Positions 48,321 to 56,026 are shown, counted from the first letter of the stretch. The stretch: DNA of 64,000 nucleotides from Mesorhizobium sp. LMG 17147 (GCF_024297145.1 NZ_JANCTC010000010.1:62001-126000); one strand, 5' to 3'. The notes: a model not told the origin generated them from the sequence alone. Numbers and translations: made by a program.

Positions 48321-48962
48321 ATGGGTCAGCTCAACGCCGGCATCGTGCCGGTCACGCCGTTCCAGCAGAACTGCACCATTCTCTTCGACATGGACGACAG
48401 GCAAGGCGTTGTCGTCGATCCGGGCGGCGACATCGACAAGGTGCTGGCGGCGCTCGAGGACAATGCGATCACTGCCGGCGCGATCTGGATCACGCATGGC
48501 CATATCGACCATGCCGGCGGGGCCATGGAGCTGAAGGAGGCGCTCGGTATCGAGATCATCGGCCCGCATGCCGCCGACCGGCCGCTGCTCGCCAATCTCG
48601 AGAACCAGGCGAAGCGCTACGGCATCACCGATCCCGTGCGCAACTGTGTCCCCGACCGGTTCCTTGCCGAAGGCGAGACCGTTTCGTTCGGCTCACACGT
48701 GTTCGAGGTGCTCCATTGTCCGGGCCACGCACCCGGCCACGTCGTCTACTATAACCGGGCGGCGAAGTTCGCGCATGTCGGCGACGTGCTGTTCCGCGGT
48801 TCGGTCGGCCGCACCGACCTGCCGGGCGGCGACCACGCCGCGCTGATCGCCTCGATCAAGGAGAAGCTTTTGCCGTTGGGCGACGACACCGGCTTCATCT
48901 GCGGCCACGGTCCCGGCGGCCGTTTTGGTGAGGAGCGGCGGAGCAATCCGTTCCTGATCTGA
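48321..48962 (+). CDS. Metallo-beta-lactamase-fold hydrolase (glyoxalase II-like)
   Basis: A 213-residue MBL-fold protein. The zinc-binding motif is WITHGHIDHAGG (HxHxDH), followed by LHCPGHAPGHVV, AHVGDVLFRGSVGRTD and ICGHGPGG with the later ligands. This pattern fits the YcbL/hydroxyacylglutathione-hydrolase-like group, which cleaves thioesters such as S-D-lactoylglutathione. AAAGGACGAAT lies right before the ATG. A bidirectional terminator follows and separates it from the BA14K gene. Confidence 0.92.
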   Translation: MGQLNAGIVPVTPFQQNCTILFDMDDRQGVVVDPGGDIDKVLAALEDNAITAGAIWITHGHIDHAGGAMELKEALGIEIIGPHAADRPLLANLENQAKRYGITDPVRNCVPDRFLAEGETVSFGSHVFEVLHCPGHAPGHVVYYNRAAKFAHVGDVLFRGSVGRTDLPGGDHAALIASIKEKLLPLGDDTGFICGHGPGGRFGEERRSNPFLI

Positions 48963-48969
48963 AACCGCT

Positions 48970-49018
48970 TGCCGGAAACAAAAAAGCGCGGCCTGTGCGA
49001 CCGCGCTTTTTTCCGGCA
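48970..49018. terminator. Bidirectional intrinsic terminator
   Basis: Stem of A6GCGCGG (48980-48991) and CCGCGCTTTTTT (49001-49012) with a 9-nt loop, extended by outer TGCCGGAA/TTCCGGCA arms. A and T tracts on both sides let it work for the converging MBL and BA14K genes. Confidence 0.9.
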
Positions 49019-49032
49019 GGAAACTGCCTCCG

Positions 49033-49443
49033 TTAATTGGCGGTGCAGAAATGCTGTTCGCCGTCATAGCCTGTGAACGTGCCGGTACGCGCGTTGAAGC
49101 TCCGGTAGCGGTCCGAGCAGTATTCGTACCAGCCGCGGGTCCAGGGCTCCGCATAGCTTTCGGCATAGGCCACCCGCGGCTGCACGTAATAACGGCGCAC
49201 CGGGGCAGGCCGGTAGTATTCATCATCATAGGCCGGGTCGTAATAGCGGGGCTGCGGGCTGGCGAGCGCACCGCCGATCAGGGCACCGGCCGCAAGGCCG
49301 AGCACGCCTGCCGCAACGGCGTCGCCGTTGCCGTGGTGCCGGCGGTGATGGCGCCATTCATCGGCACTGGCCGCGGGCAAGGTCGCAAGCGTGGTCGCAA
49401 CGACCGCGGCGGAAAGGATGGCAGTCTTGAAAATTCGGTTCAT
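49033..49443 (-). CDS. BA14K family protein
   Basis: A 136-residue exported protein. The signal peptide (MNRIFKTAILSAAVVATTLA...) is followed by a His-rich patch (DEWRHHRRHHGNGDA), a Gly/Ala hydrophobic segment (AAGVLGLAAGALIGGALASP), a Tyr-rich linker and the BA14K module WYEYCSDRYRSFNARTGTF then GYDGEQHFC. BA14K proteins of Brucella are immunoreactive lectin-like surface proteins. The two Cys of the module are kept. ATG 49443 gives the natural signal peptide. Confidence 0.9.
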   Translation of the reverse strand: MNRIFKTAILSAAVVATTLATLPAASADEWRHHRRHHGNGDAVAAGVLGLAAGALIGGALASPQPRYYDPAYDDEYYRPAPVRRYYVQPRVAYAESYAEPWTRGWYEYCSDRYRSFNARTGTFTGYDGEQHFCTAN

Positions 49444-49636
49444 ATCGGTCTCCTTCGTGCCGGCCCGGGTCGTTTTCGGGGGATGCGGTCCGGCTTTAAC
49501 GAAGACTAATATGGGACCGTGGCTGAACGGGGGCTGAACGAAATTTGGCCAGGCGGGTTCATCCAACTGGGCGATTCAAGCGTGCGGTAAACACCGCAGG
49601 CCAGACCGGCCCACGTCCATTCTGTCCAGGGCCGGT

Positions 49637-49849
49637 TCAGCCGATCGACAGGTTGACGGCTTTCGGACCCTTGCCGCGCTTGTCCGGCTCGGTGTCGAAT
49701 GTCACTTTCTGCCCATCCTCCAGACCGGGAAGACCCGACGCCTGCACGGCCGAAATATGGACGAAGACATCCTTTGCCCCGTCGTCCGGCGTGATGAAGC
49801 CGAAGCCCTTGGCGTGATTGAAGAATTTGACGGTGCCGGTCTGCGGCAT
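49637..49849 (-). CDS. Cold-shock protein (CspA family), copy 1
   Basis: A 70-residue OB-fold RNA-binding protein. RNP1 is KGFGFITPDDGA and RNP2 is VFVHISAVQ, preceded by TGTVKFFNH. These proteins melt RNA structure during cold shock and growth transitions. AAAGGAGCTTCCC lies before the ATG. Its 5' leader carries a hairpin motif shared with the second csp gene (see 49878-49902). The next gene upstream is its paralogue, about 80% identical by eye. Confidence 0.95.
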   Translation of the reverse strand: MPQTGTVKFFNHAKGFGFITPDDGAKDVFVHISAVQASGLPGLEDGQKVTFDTEPDKRGKGPKAVNLSIG

Positions 49850-49877
49850 GGGAAGCTCCTTTGATCCCACAAGTCCA

Positions 49878-49902
49878 GTCTCGGGCCGGCAAATGCCCGG
49901 AC
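49878..49902 (-). promoter_or_regulatory. Conserved hairpin in the csp copy 1 leader
   Basis: On the minus strand CGGGC-ATTTGC-CGGCCCG forms a small stem-loop about 30 nt before the csp start. The same loop core (GGGCATTTGC) occurs in the leader of csp copy 2 at 50465-50493. A third, weaker copy is at 49950-49979. Confidence 0.5.
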
Positions 49903-49975
49903 GGAAATTTGTCCTTTATTTTAGTGCCATCGGCAAGAGAAAGTTTTGCGGGTGCCGGCAAGCATCCCAGAACAC

Positions 49976-50005
49976 AAAAGGCGCGACGAAAACCGCCGCG
50001 CCTTT
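49976..50005 (-). terminator. Intrinsic terminator of csp copy 2
   Basis: Stem AAAGGCGCG (minus-strand arm 50005-49997) with CGCGCCTTT (49985-49977) and an 11-nt loop, followed by TTGTG on the minus strand. It lies about 70 nt past the csp copy 2 stop. Confidence 0.7.
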
Positions 50006-50074
50006 ATAAAATTCACGTCACACCAAAGCCTTGCAGCATCCTCACACCCGAAAGGACGCGCGGCACGCCGCCGT

Positions 50075-50287
50075 TCAGGCGGCGCGGAGATTGACCGCTT
50101 TCGGACCCTTGCCCATACGGTCGGGCTCGACATCGAAGGTGACCTTCTGACCGTCGACGAGCGTGCGCAGCCCGGAAGCCTCGATCGCCGAGATGTGTAC
50201 GAACACATCCTTGGCGCCGCCATCGGGCGTGATGAAGCCGAAGCCTTTGGTAGCGTTGAAGAATTTAACGGTGCCGGTCTGGGCCAT
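50075..50287 (-). CDS. Cold-shock protein (CspA family), copy 2
   Basis: A 70-residue CspA-type protein with RNP1 KGFGFITPDGGA and RNP2 VFVHISAIE, and a close paralogue of copy 1. ATG 50287 follows GAAGGAGTTTCCCC. The frame is open to 50491, but that part is leader, not protein. A long 5' leader (at least 200 nt) is likely, as in other csp genes whose mRNA acts as thermosensor; it contains a hairpin shared with copy 1 at 50465-50493. Confidence 0.95.
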   Translation of the reverse strand: MAQTGTVKFFNATKGFGFITPDGGAKDVFVHISAIEASGLRTLVDGQKVTFDVEPDRMGKGPKAVNLRAA

Positions 50288-50785
50288 TGGGGAAACTCCT
50301 TCACCCGTGTCAGTCTTGGTGGTTCCGCCCGCCGCCTGGCGCCGTGGGCAAGTCCCGGTGGTTGCTTCGGCAGTCATGCACTGGCGCATGGTAAAACCCC
50401 CCGCCGAAAACGGGGCTGTCAGAGATTCACAGTATCGGGGAAAGGTCGTCCAAAACGTTCCGCTCTCCGGGTCGCAAATGCCCGAACACAAAATTTATCG
50501 CACGGAAACGTGATGCTTGCAAGATAGAGCCGCGGGCGGCCCAACAGGCGCATCCCGACGCATCGCACCGATAGTCCCGGTTCTCCGCCCGGTCATCGGC
50601 CAGACGCAGCCCAGGCATGGTCCAGCAAGCGGGGCCGGTGCTGTTTTGCCTTTGCGCCGGCATACCGCCTTGGTTGGCCATGCCGCCCGTTGCAAACAGG
50701 GGTTGCATTTGGCGGCGGAATGACGAGGATCGGCCGGACGCAGGCACCATTTGTGCAGGCACGAGCTTCGAGGGAGGGAACATTC
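50288..50785. other. Divergent non-coding region between csp copy 2 and the Kazal lipoprotein
   Basis: About 500 nt without a supported gene. It holds the csp copy 2 leader on the minus strand, including a hairpin at 50465-50493 (loop GGGCATTTGC, preceded by TTTTGTGTTC) and a CCCCGTTTTCGGCGGGG stem near 50398-50415. The right half presumably contains the promoter of the lipoprotein gene. ORFs here are GC-rich shadows. Confidence 0.5.
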
Positions 50786-51181
50786 ATGCGGTTTCTTGCG
50801 GCAATCTTCTCGCGGCAGAGTTTTTCCATCCTGTTCCTGTCGGCAATTCTCGCGGCCTGCACCGTCGTGGTCGATGAGGGGCCGGGGCCGCGCCCGCCAC
50901 GGCCGGGACCGCAATTCTGCACCAGGCAATATGACCCGGTCTGCGCCAGGCGCGGCGGCGACCGCCAGACCTTCGCCAACGCCTGCCTTGCCGAACGGGC
51001 CGGATACCGCATCATCCGTGAAGGCGAGTGCCGTGGCGGTGGTGGCGGCGGGGAGCAGACATTCTGTACCCGCGAATACCGCCCGGTCTGTGCCCGTCGC
51101 CATGGCGAACTGCGCACGTTCCCCAATGAATGCGAGGCCCGCGCGGCTGATTATCGGGTCGTCGATGATGGGCCGTGCTAG
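50786..51181 (+). CDS. Kazal-type serine protease inhibitor-like lipoprotein
   Basis: A 131-residue predicted lipoprotein: signal FSILFLSAILAAC ends in the lipobox LAAC. After a Pro/Gly linker come two tandem Kazal-like modules, FCTRQYDPVCARRGGDRQTF then ANACLAERAGYRII and FCTREYRPVCARRHGELRTF then PNECEARAADYRVV, each with four Cys, separated by a Gly-rich linker. The pattern C-x6-C-x(12-13)-C-x(14)-C with PVCAR matches Kazal domains lacking the first disulfide. It may guard the envelope against proteases. GGGAGGGAACATTC precedes the ATG. Confidence 0.85.
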   Translation: MRFLAAIFSRQSFSILFLSAILAACTVVVDEGPGPRPPRPGPQFCTRQYDPVCARRGGDRQTFANACLAERAGYRIIREGECRGGGGGGEQTFCTREYRPVCARRHGELRTFPNECEARAADYRVVDDGPC

Positions 51182-51191
51182 CGCACCGGCC

Positions 51192-51416
51192 TCACTGTTC
51201 GTCCGGATAGGCACCATCGGCGGGGCCGACGTAGAGCTCGGCGCCGTCCTCGTTGGAGATGCGCAGGCGATCGGGGATCTGCGGCATCATCAGCGTGTGA
51301 AGCAGCGTGGCGGCGCCTTGCAGGGCGGCGCGCAGGTTCGGCGCCTCCAACGACACCCGGTCGAGTGTCGCTTCGTCGGCATCGCGCGAGCGGTAGAACT
51401 CGATGACGAAATTCAA
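51192..51416 (-). CDS. Hypothetical small protein
   Basis: A 74-residue protein (begins LNFVIEFYRSRDADEATLDR, ends GPADGAYPDEQ) of unknown function, acidic and soluble. The start is inferred as TTG 51416, with GGAGGCG placed 4 nt before it; no ATG is available in frame nearby. The sequence NEDGAELYVGPADG resembles the tail of several small rhizobial stress proteins. It is the last of three minus-strand small genes downstream of the 51586 gene. Confidence 0.55.
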   Translation of the reverse strand: MNFVIEFYRSRDADEATLDRVSLEAPNLRAALQGAATLLHTLMMPQIPDRLRISNEDGAELYVGPADGAYPDEQ

Positions 51417-51448
51417 GCACGCCTCCAGCAGATTGTCTGCGATCGACC

Positions 51449-51586
51449 CTAGCCTTTGGACTTGGGTTTCGTACCGGTCTCCGCCTGCTTGACCGCCGAG
51501 CCGAATGGCGAGGCCGGCTTTGCAGCCACCTTGTCCTTCTTGGGCTTGCGTGTCTCGCGGTTGCTTCGCTGTTGACCCTTGGCCAT
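51449..51586 (-). CDS. Very small basic protein
   Basis: A 45-residue lysine-rich peptide (begins MAKGQQRSNRETRKPKKDKV, ends GTKPKSKG), a kind often found in rhizobial genomes and missed by gene finders. It has AGGGATCAGAA before the ATG. The strongly basic composition suggests nucleic-acid or ribosome association, but no function is known. It lies between the TTG-start gene and the 81-residue protein on the same strand. Confidence 0.65.
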   Translation of the reverse strand: MAKGQQRSNRETRKPKKDKVAAKPASPFGSAVKQAETGTKPKSKG

Positions 51587-51631
51587 TTCTGATCCCTCGT
51601 GCGTGGGTGGTAATGTCGAGAGTGCTATCGC

Positions 51632-51877
51632 TCAGCCGGCCGGGTTGTCGACCGGTTCGAGATTGTCTTCCGTGGTGACCCGCTCGTAGGTCTCCTGCTC
51701 GCTGCGGATGCGGTATTGCGGCGAGCCGTCCTTGACCGGCAGCCGGCTCTTGATCTGGAACAGCTCCGCGGTCTTTTGGACAAGGCCGATGCGGCTCTTC
51801 ATGCGGACGGTCTGGCCGACGGTGAAGATATGCGACGGCGTATCCGTGCGCCGCGCACTCTGCTGGAAGCGGATCAT
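51632..51877 (-). CDS. Conserved small rhizobial protein
   Basis: An 81-residue protein (begins MIRFQQSARRTDTPSHIFTV; contains VGQTVRMKSRIGLVQKTAEL and PQYRIRSEQETYERVTTED). The layout suggests a small SH3-like or beta-barrel fold, but no family is known. ATG 51877 follows CAGGAGAACGTTAC. It overlaps the stop of the upstream 88-residue gene by 4 nt, so both are co-translated. Confidence 0.75.
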   Translation of the reverse strand: MIRFQQSARRTDTPSHIFTVGQTVRMKSRIGLVQKTAELFQIKSRLPVKDGSPQYRIRSEQETYERVTTEDNLEPVDNPAG

Positions 51878-52140
51878 GTAACGTTCTCCTGATCGTGCCG
51901 AAGCGCTGCTTCGAGTTCGGCGTGGTCGACGGCGGCAAGCTGGCTGGTCGGGCTTTTCACCGTCCTTGACGGCAGATGGATGAAAGTGGCGACGCGGCGC
52001 CAGGCAAGCCACGACATGCCGTCGATCAGTTCCTCGTCGTGGTCGATGTCATAGTCGCCGGCCGGCTGCACGCCATCTAGCCCGCCAAGCACGAAAGGTG
52101 CCGCGAAATGCGCGATGGAATGAGTGGTGCGGGCAGACAT
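51874..52140 (-). CDS. Conserved small rhizobial protein
   Basis: An 88-residue protein (begins MSARTTHSIAHFAAPFVLGG; contains DYDIDHDEELIDGMSWLAWR and ends ALRHDQENVT). Family unknown. It opens a run of small minus-strand genes that overlap or lie close together (51874, 51632, 51449, 51192). Longer in-frame starts to 52317 exist but are not protein-like. AAGGCACAAGA precedes the ATG. Confidence 0.7.
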   Translation of the reverse strand: MSARTTHSIAHFAAPFVLGGLDGVQPAGDYDIDHDEELIDGMSWLAWRRVATFIHLPSRTVKSPTSQLAAVDHAELEAALRHDQENVT

Positions 52141-52476
52141 TCTTGTGCCTTGAAGTTTCTTTCCGGCCTGGCCCTGAAAACGGGGCCTGGATTGCGGTAT
52201 CGGGTATCGGCGATTTGTATGAGTTTTGGCGGGCCGAGAACCCCTGACGCCGCGAGGGGACCAAGCACGGCCCAAAAACGGTTCCATACCAATATTCTGA
52301 AAATGCGGCTTATTCAAGAAGATTCCGGCTTTTTGCCGCTACCAACGTAAAATTACTTTTCTATGGTTATTTGCGAAACGATGATACGGTGCTGGGCATC
52401 TCAAAAATTGTTTGAAGAAGTTCCGGAAGAGTTCCTCCGGCATTTGTGTTTATTTAGGTATGAAGGGAATAGAGTC
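52141..52476. other. 336-nt divergent promoter region
   Basis: AT-rich gap, especially 52270-52480, between the small minus-strand genes and the small plus-strand genes. No clear hairpin, repeat or known operator was found. It presumably holds promoters on both strands. Confidence 0.4.
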
Positions 52477-52659
52477 ATGAGTTCCGTAAGAACACCGAAT
52501 GTCCCGACAGTTGCAGTCGATCCTGTCGTCAAGCCGACAAAGGTCATATCGCCGCGCCTCACGATAAGAAGCGACGAGGCGGCAAGGCGAAGGATTGCCG
52601 ACACCGACGGCACGGTGCGGCGGGCGCGCCAGCTTGCCGAAAGCAACCGCCTGATTTGA
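52477..52659 (+). CDS. Hypothetical small protein
   Basis: A 60-residue basic protein (begins MSSVRTPNVPTVAVDPVVKP, ends VRRARQLAESNRLI) with a helical C-terminus. No family is recognised. AAGGGAATAGAGTC lies before the ATG. It is followed after 10 nt by the DUF1488 gene in the same direction, likely one transcript. Confidence 0.6.
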   Translation: MSSVRTPNVPTVAVDPVVKPTKVISPRLTIRSDEAARRRIADTDGTVRRARQLAESNRLI

Positions 52660-52669
52660 CGCGCAAGCC

Positions 52670-52936
52670 ATGACACTCAATTTTCCCAACCCCAGCCGCT
52701 CCTACGACGCTGCAGCCAAGCGCGTTCGTTTCGTCGGGCATGACGGCATGTTCGAAGTCCCGTTCTTTATCGAGGTTACGGCACTTTCGACGGTAAACCC
52801 GGCTGCAAGCGGAGCCGAAGCCGAATTCCTCAGTGCCTTCGACGCCAAGCGTTCATCGATCCACGATATTGCGCGCGAAGCCTACTCGCACGGCCGCAAG
52901 AACATGTATGTGCTGACGCCGGCCGACTTTCGGTAA
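52670..52936 (+). CDS. DUF1488 domain-containing protein
   Basis: An 88-residue DUF1488 protein. Family features: the N-terminal YDAAAKRVRFVGHDGMFEVP then FFIEVTALSTV, a central acidic FLSAFDAKRSSIHDIAREAY, and the closing RKNMYVLTPADF. It is a small cytoplasmic protein of unknown role, common in rhizobia and pseudomonads. A co-directional partner lies just upstream. Confidence 0.85.
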   Translation: MTLNFPNPSRSYDAAAKRVRFVGHDGMFEVPFFIEVTALSTVNPAASGAEAEFLSAFDAKRSSIHDIAREAYSHGRKNMYVLTPADFR

Positions 52937-53119
52937 GTTCCGCGGGTTCGGAGGTTTGCTTCGTAGCAACCGCCGTCTGCTCTTGCACGTGCCGCAGCGA
53001 TGGCCTAGATCGCGGCAGGCGGACAACACGGCAGGTTTCCCATCAACAGAGATCCGAGACAACCGGCAGGCGCACGTTACGGCTCAGGCGGACAGCCGCC
53101 GCTGGGGCTCGACCAGCAC

Positions 53120-54775
53120 GTGCAGCGGGCGCTGCAGTTGCACCAGGCGGGGCGCCGGCAGGAAGCGGAGGCGCTTTACCGTCAGGTGCTGGCGCAAAAG
53201 GCCAACCACCCGGCTGCTGCGCATTTCCTCGGGCTTCTGCTGCACCAGACCGGGCGCAGCGCCGAGGGGCTGGTGCTGATCGAACAATCGGTGCGTCTGC
53301 AGCCGAACAATCCGGATTTCCTCAACAATCTCGGCACCGTGCTGCGCGACCTCGGCCGGGTAGCGGCCGCGGCCGATCTCTTCCGCAAGGTGGTGGCGAT
53401 TCGGCCGGACCAGTTGGCGGCGCGCGACAATCTCGGCTCGTCGCTGAAGCAGCTCGGCCAATTCGAAGGCGCCGAAGATATTTATCGCGGCACGATCGGC
53501 CGCAACCCGTTCCATGTCCGCGCCCGCGTCGGGCTTGCCGAAACGCTGCAGGAAGCGGGCCGACTGGATGAAGCACTGGCTGTTTTTCGCGAGGCGCTGA
53601 CGATCCGGCCGAAGGATGCCGATCTTTTGCACGGCCTGGGCGTCGGGCTGATGGAAAAGGGCAATCTCGACGAGGCTGCGGATCTTTTCAGGCAGGCGCT
53701 GGCGGTGGACCCCGGCATGGCCAGGGCCTGGCTGATGCTCACCCAGGTCAAGCGCCAGAAGGAGCGCGACGCCGAGCTTACCCGCATGGAGGCGGAGCAC
53801 GCCAAGGCGCCGCAAGGCAGCCTGGCGCGCATGCAGCTTTCCTTCGGCCTCGGCAAGGCCAACGACGACCTCAGGGATTATGGCCGCGCTTTCGACTATT
53901 TCGCCGAAGGCAACGCGATCCGCCGCCAGGGCATCGACTACGACGCCGGCAAGACGCGCGGCGAGTTCGAGGCGATGAAGGCCGTATTCGACAAGGCCTT
54001 TTTTGAAAAACACGGGCCGGGCGGGATCGCCGACGACACGCCGATCTTCGTTGTCGGCATGCCGCGATCCGGCACCACGCTGGTCGAGCAGATCATCGCC
54101 AGCCATCCGCAGATCTATGGCGCCGGCGAGCTCAGCATATTGAAGACGGCGGTCGGCAAGCAGTTTCCGCTCAGCATGAAGGGCGGCTTTCCCTGGGGCA
54201 TCGCCGACATGCCCGACAAGGCTTACGCCGAGGCCGGCCAGGCCTATCTCGACATGCTGCACGCCCGCTATCCAGGTTTTCGGCACGTCACAGACAAGAT
54301 GCCCGGCAACTTCCTCTTGGTTGGCTTCATCCATATGATGCTGCCGAAGGCCAAGATCATCCATTGCGCGCGCGATGCGGCGGCGACGTGCCTGTCGATC
54401 TACAAGGTGCACTTTCGCGGCGACAGCCATCGCTACGGCTACGATCTCGACGAGCTCGCCGATTTCCACAACCTCTACACCGATATCATGTCGCACTGGC
54501 ACGCCGTGCTGCCTGATGTCGTGCACGACGTTCGCTACGAGGATTTCGTCGCCGACCAGGAAGGCCAGTCGCGGGCGCTGATCGCCCATCTCGGCCTCCC
54601 ATGGGACGACGCCGTGCTGTCGTTTCACCAGACCGACCGGCCGGTGCGCACGGCGTCGGCCGCGCAAGTGCGCCAGCCGATGTATCAGGGCTCGGTCGAT
54701 CTGTGGAAGCGCTATGGCGACCGGCTGAAGCCGCTGCTCAATAAACTTGATCGAGGGGCGCCTACAGCTCGATGA
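53120..54775 (+). CDS. TPR-repeat sulfotransferase
   Basis: A 551-residue protein from GTG 53120. Residues 1-230 are six or so TPRs (e.g. VQRALQLHQAGRRQEAEALY, AHFLGLLLHQTGRSAEGLVL). The sulfotransferase domain begins with the PAPS 5'-phosphate loop PIFVVGMPRSGTTLVEQII (about 307-325) and has the 3'-phosphate motif CARDAAATCLSIYKVHF. It probably sulfates a cell-surface or exported substrate. No ribosome site supports the GTG; homologous-looking sequence (NRDPRQPAG...) continues upstream to an ATC at 53042. Confidence 0.82.
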   Translation: MQRALQLHQAGRRQEAEALYRQVLAQKANHPAAAHFLGLLLHQTGRSAEGLVLIEQSVRLQPNNPDFLNNLGTVLRDLGRVAAAADLFRKVVAIRPDQLAARDNLGSSLKQLGQFEGAEDIYRGTIGRNPFHVRARVGLAETLQEAGRLDEALAVFREALTIRPKDADLLHGLGVGLMEKGNLDEAADLFRQALAVDPGMARAWLMLTQVKRQKERDAELTRMEAEHAKAPQGSLARMQLSFGLGKANDDLRDYGRAFDYFAEGNAIRRQGIDYDAGKTRGEFEAMKAVFDKAFFEKHGPGGIADDTPIFVVGMPRSGTTLVEQIIASHPQIYGAGELSILKTAVGKQFPLSMKGGFPWGIADMPDKAYAEAGQAYLDMLHARYPGFRHVTDKMPGNFLLVGFIHMMLPKAKIIHCARDAAATCLSIYKVHFRGDSHRYGYDLDELADFHNLYTDIMSHWHAVLPDVVHDVRYEDFVADQEGQSRALIAHLGLPWDDAVLSFHQTDRPVRTASAAQVRQPMYQGSVDLWKRYGDRLKPLLNKLDRGAPTAR

Positions 54776-55115
54776 AGGGCTGAAAACCGCCAAAGATCAT
54801 GCGCTTGCCGTCGAACGGCATGGTCTCCCAGTCCGGCTTGAGGCGCGGATCGGCCATCACCTTGGCCATCACCGCATCACGATGCTGCCTGGATTCATAG
54901 ACGACCCAGGAGAAGACGACGACCTCGTCTTCCTTGGCCTGCACGGCGCGCGGGAACGAGGTGAGCTCGCCATAGGGTACGTCGTCGCCAATGCATTCGA
55001 CATAGGCCAACGCGCCATGCTCCTTCCAGACGGCGCCGGCCGTCTGCGCCATTTTCTTGTAGGCATCGAGATTTGCCTTGGGCACGGCCAGTACGAAACC
55101 GTCGACATAGGACAT
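54762..55115 (-). CDS. DUF1428 domain-containing protein
   Basis: A 117-residue DUF1428 (YbaA-like) protein, a ferredoxin-like alpha-beta barrel related to dimeric small-molecule monooxygenase folds. Features are MSYVDGFVLAVPKANLDAYK, AYVECIGDDVPYGELTSF and DPRLKPDWETMPFDGKRMIF. Function unknown. GGAGGAAGTCAG precedes the ATG. It overlaps the sulfotransferase 3' end by 14 nt tail-to-tail. A palindromic hairpin (55141-55165) lies about 25 nt upstream. Confidence 0.9.
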   Translation of the reverse strand: MSYVDGFVLAVPKANLDAYKKMAQTAGAVWKEHGALAYVECIGDDVPYGELTSFPRAVQAKEDEVVVFSWVVYESRQHRDAVMAKVMADPRLKPDWETMPFDGKRMIFGGFQPFIEL

Positions 55116-55140
55116 CTGACTTCCTCCATGTGATCGTTTT

Positions 55141-55165
55141 CCTCTCCCTTTAGAGCGGGGAGAGG
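55141..55165. repeat. Short palindrome, possible half of a RIME-like element
   Basis: Arms CCTCTCCC and GGGAGAGG enclose TTTAGAGCG. The motif looks like a shortened version of the CCTTCTCCC/GGGAGAAGG arms of the RIME-like elements. It separates the VOC gene from the DUF1428 gene on the minus strand. Confidence 0.5.
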
Positions 55166-55193
55166 TGATTTCAGACACAGCCTGTGTTGGATG

Positions 55194-55622
55194 TTAAGCT
55201 GCTTTCACCGGTGCGTTCATTGCCCATTCGACGCCGAACGGATCACGCATATTGCCCCAGCGGTCGCCCCAGAACATCACCTGCAACGGCACGACTTCCT
55301 CGCAACCCGCCTCGATGGCCCGCTTCCACCAGGCGTCAATGTCGTCGCTGCCGAGATGGAGCTGCATGGTGTAGCCCTGCGGCTTCACAGCGGCCATTCC
55401 ATGCTCAGGATAGAAGTCGGAAAGCATCAGGGTCGAACCGTTGATGTGCAGATGGATATGCATGGTGCGGCCCTGTTCATCCGGCGGATAGGCAAAGACC
55501 TGCTCGGCACCGAAGGCCTTTTGGTAAAATTCTGCGGCTTTGAAAGCGCCGTCCAGCTGAAGGTAGGGCGTCAATCCGCCAAGCACTTTGGCGGCGGACT
55601 GGGTCTGCGGCTGATCATTCAT
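55194..55622 (-). CDS. VOC-family (PhnB/glyoxalase-like) protein
   Basis: A 142-residue vicinal oxygen chelate protein of the PhnB-like subgroup. Two beta-alpha-beta-beta-beta modules are apparent: GGLTPYLQLDGAFKAAEFYQ, with TMHIHLHINGSTLMLSDFY, and MQLHLGSDDIDAWWKRAIEA, with WGDRWGNMRDPFGVEW. The metal site is partly preserved. Function unknown (glyoxalase, dioxygenase or resistance proteins share the fold). GAGGAGCATGAC precedes the ATG. It probably shares a transcript with the DUF1428 gene. Confidence 0.9.
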   Translation of the reverse strand: MNDQPQTQSAAKVLGGLTPYLQLDGAFKAAEFYQKAFGAEQVFAYPPDEQGRTMHIHLHINGSTLMLSDFYPEHGMAAVKPQGYTMQLHLGSDDIDAWWKRAIEAGCEEVVPLQVMFWGDRWGNMRDPFGVEWAMNAPVKAA

Positions 55623-55749
55623 GTCATGCTCCTCTTTGCGTCTGGTTGGCCTTTGCGAACCACAGGACGAACGGAACGGCGAAGATCCTACACGGCCGAT
55701 GGTTTTTGGATTCGAAATGGCGCCTGCCGCGACGGCCAACTGCCACCTT

Positions 55750-55923
55750 TCAACCTTCGATGCGAATCCGCGGGCTGTTTTGCGCGTCGACGACGATTTC
55801 CGGCCAGCCGATATCTTTGCGCAACTCGATCGGCAATGAAAGGATGGCGCGTTCGCTGCGATAACGGGCGCGAGCCGCCGAGTAACGCGTCACGGCGTGA
55901 CCTATGGATGACAGAATAGACAT
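55750..55923 (-). CDS. DUF1127 small protein
   Basis: A 57-residue DUF1127 protein, the YjiS-like type abundant in rhizobia. The arginine-rich N-terminal helix (VTRYSAARARYRSERAILSL) and the PIELRKDIGWPE core, usually LSDRxLxDIGL, are present. In Agrobacterium such proteins link to phosphate and RNA-turnover control, but no single function is fixed. GGAGAAAGCATC lies before the ATG. Confidence 0.85.
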   Translation of the reverse strand: MSILSSIGHAVTRYSAARARYRSERAILSLPIELRKDIGWPEIVVDAQNSPRIRIEG

Positions 55924-56026
55924 GATGCTTTCTCCTCGATTGGCGCCGGCATCACCGTGTCGGCGTCCCAAGGACGTGGCATGCGATCATCATCCGACAG
56001 AGCGCCGGATTTTTTTCCGCAATTTT

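Noticed and set aside
53084..54793. 569-codon minus-strand ORF
   Set aside because: Antisense of the TPR sulfotransferase gene, which has clear TPR and PAPS-binding motifs.
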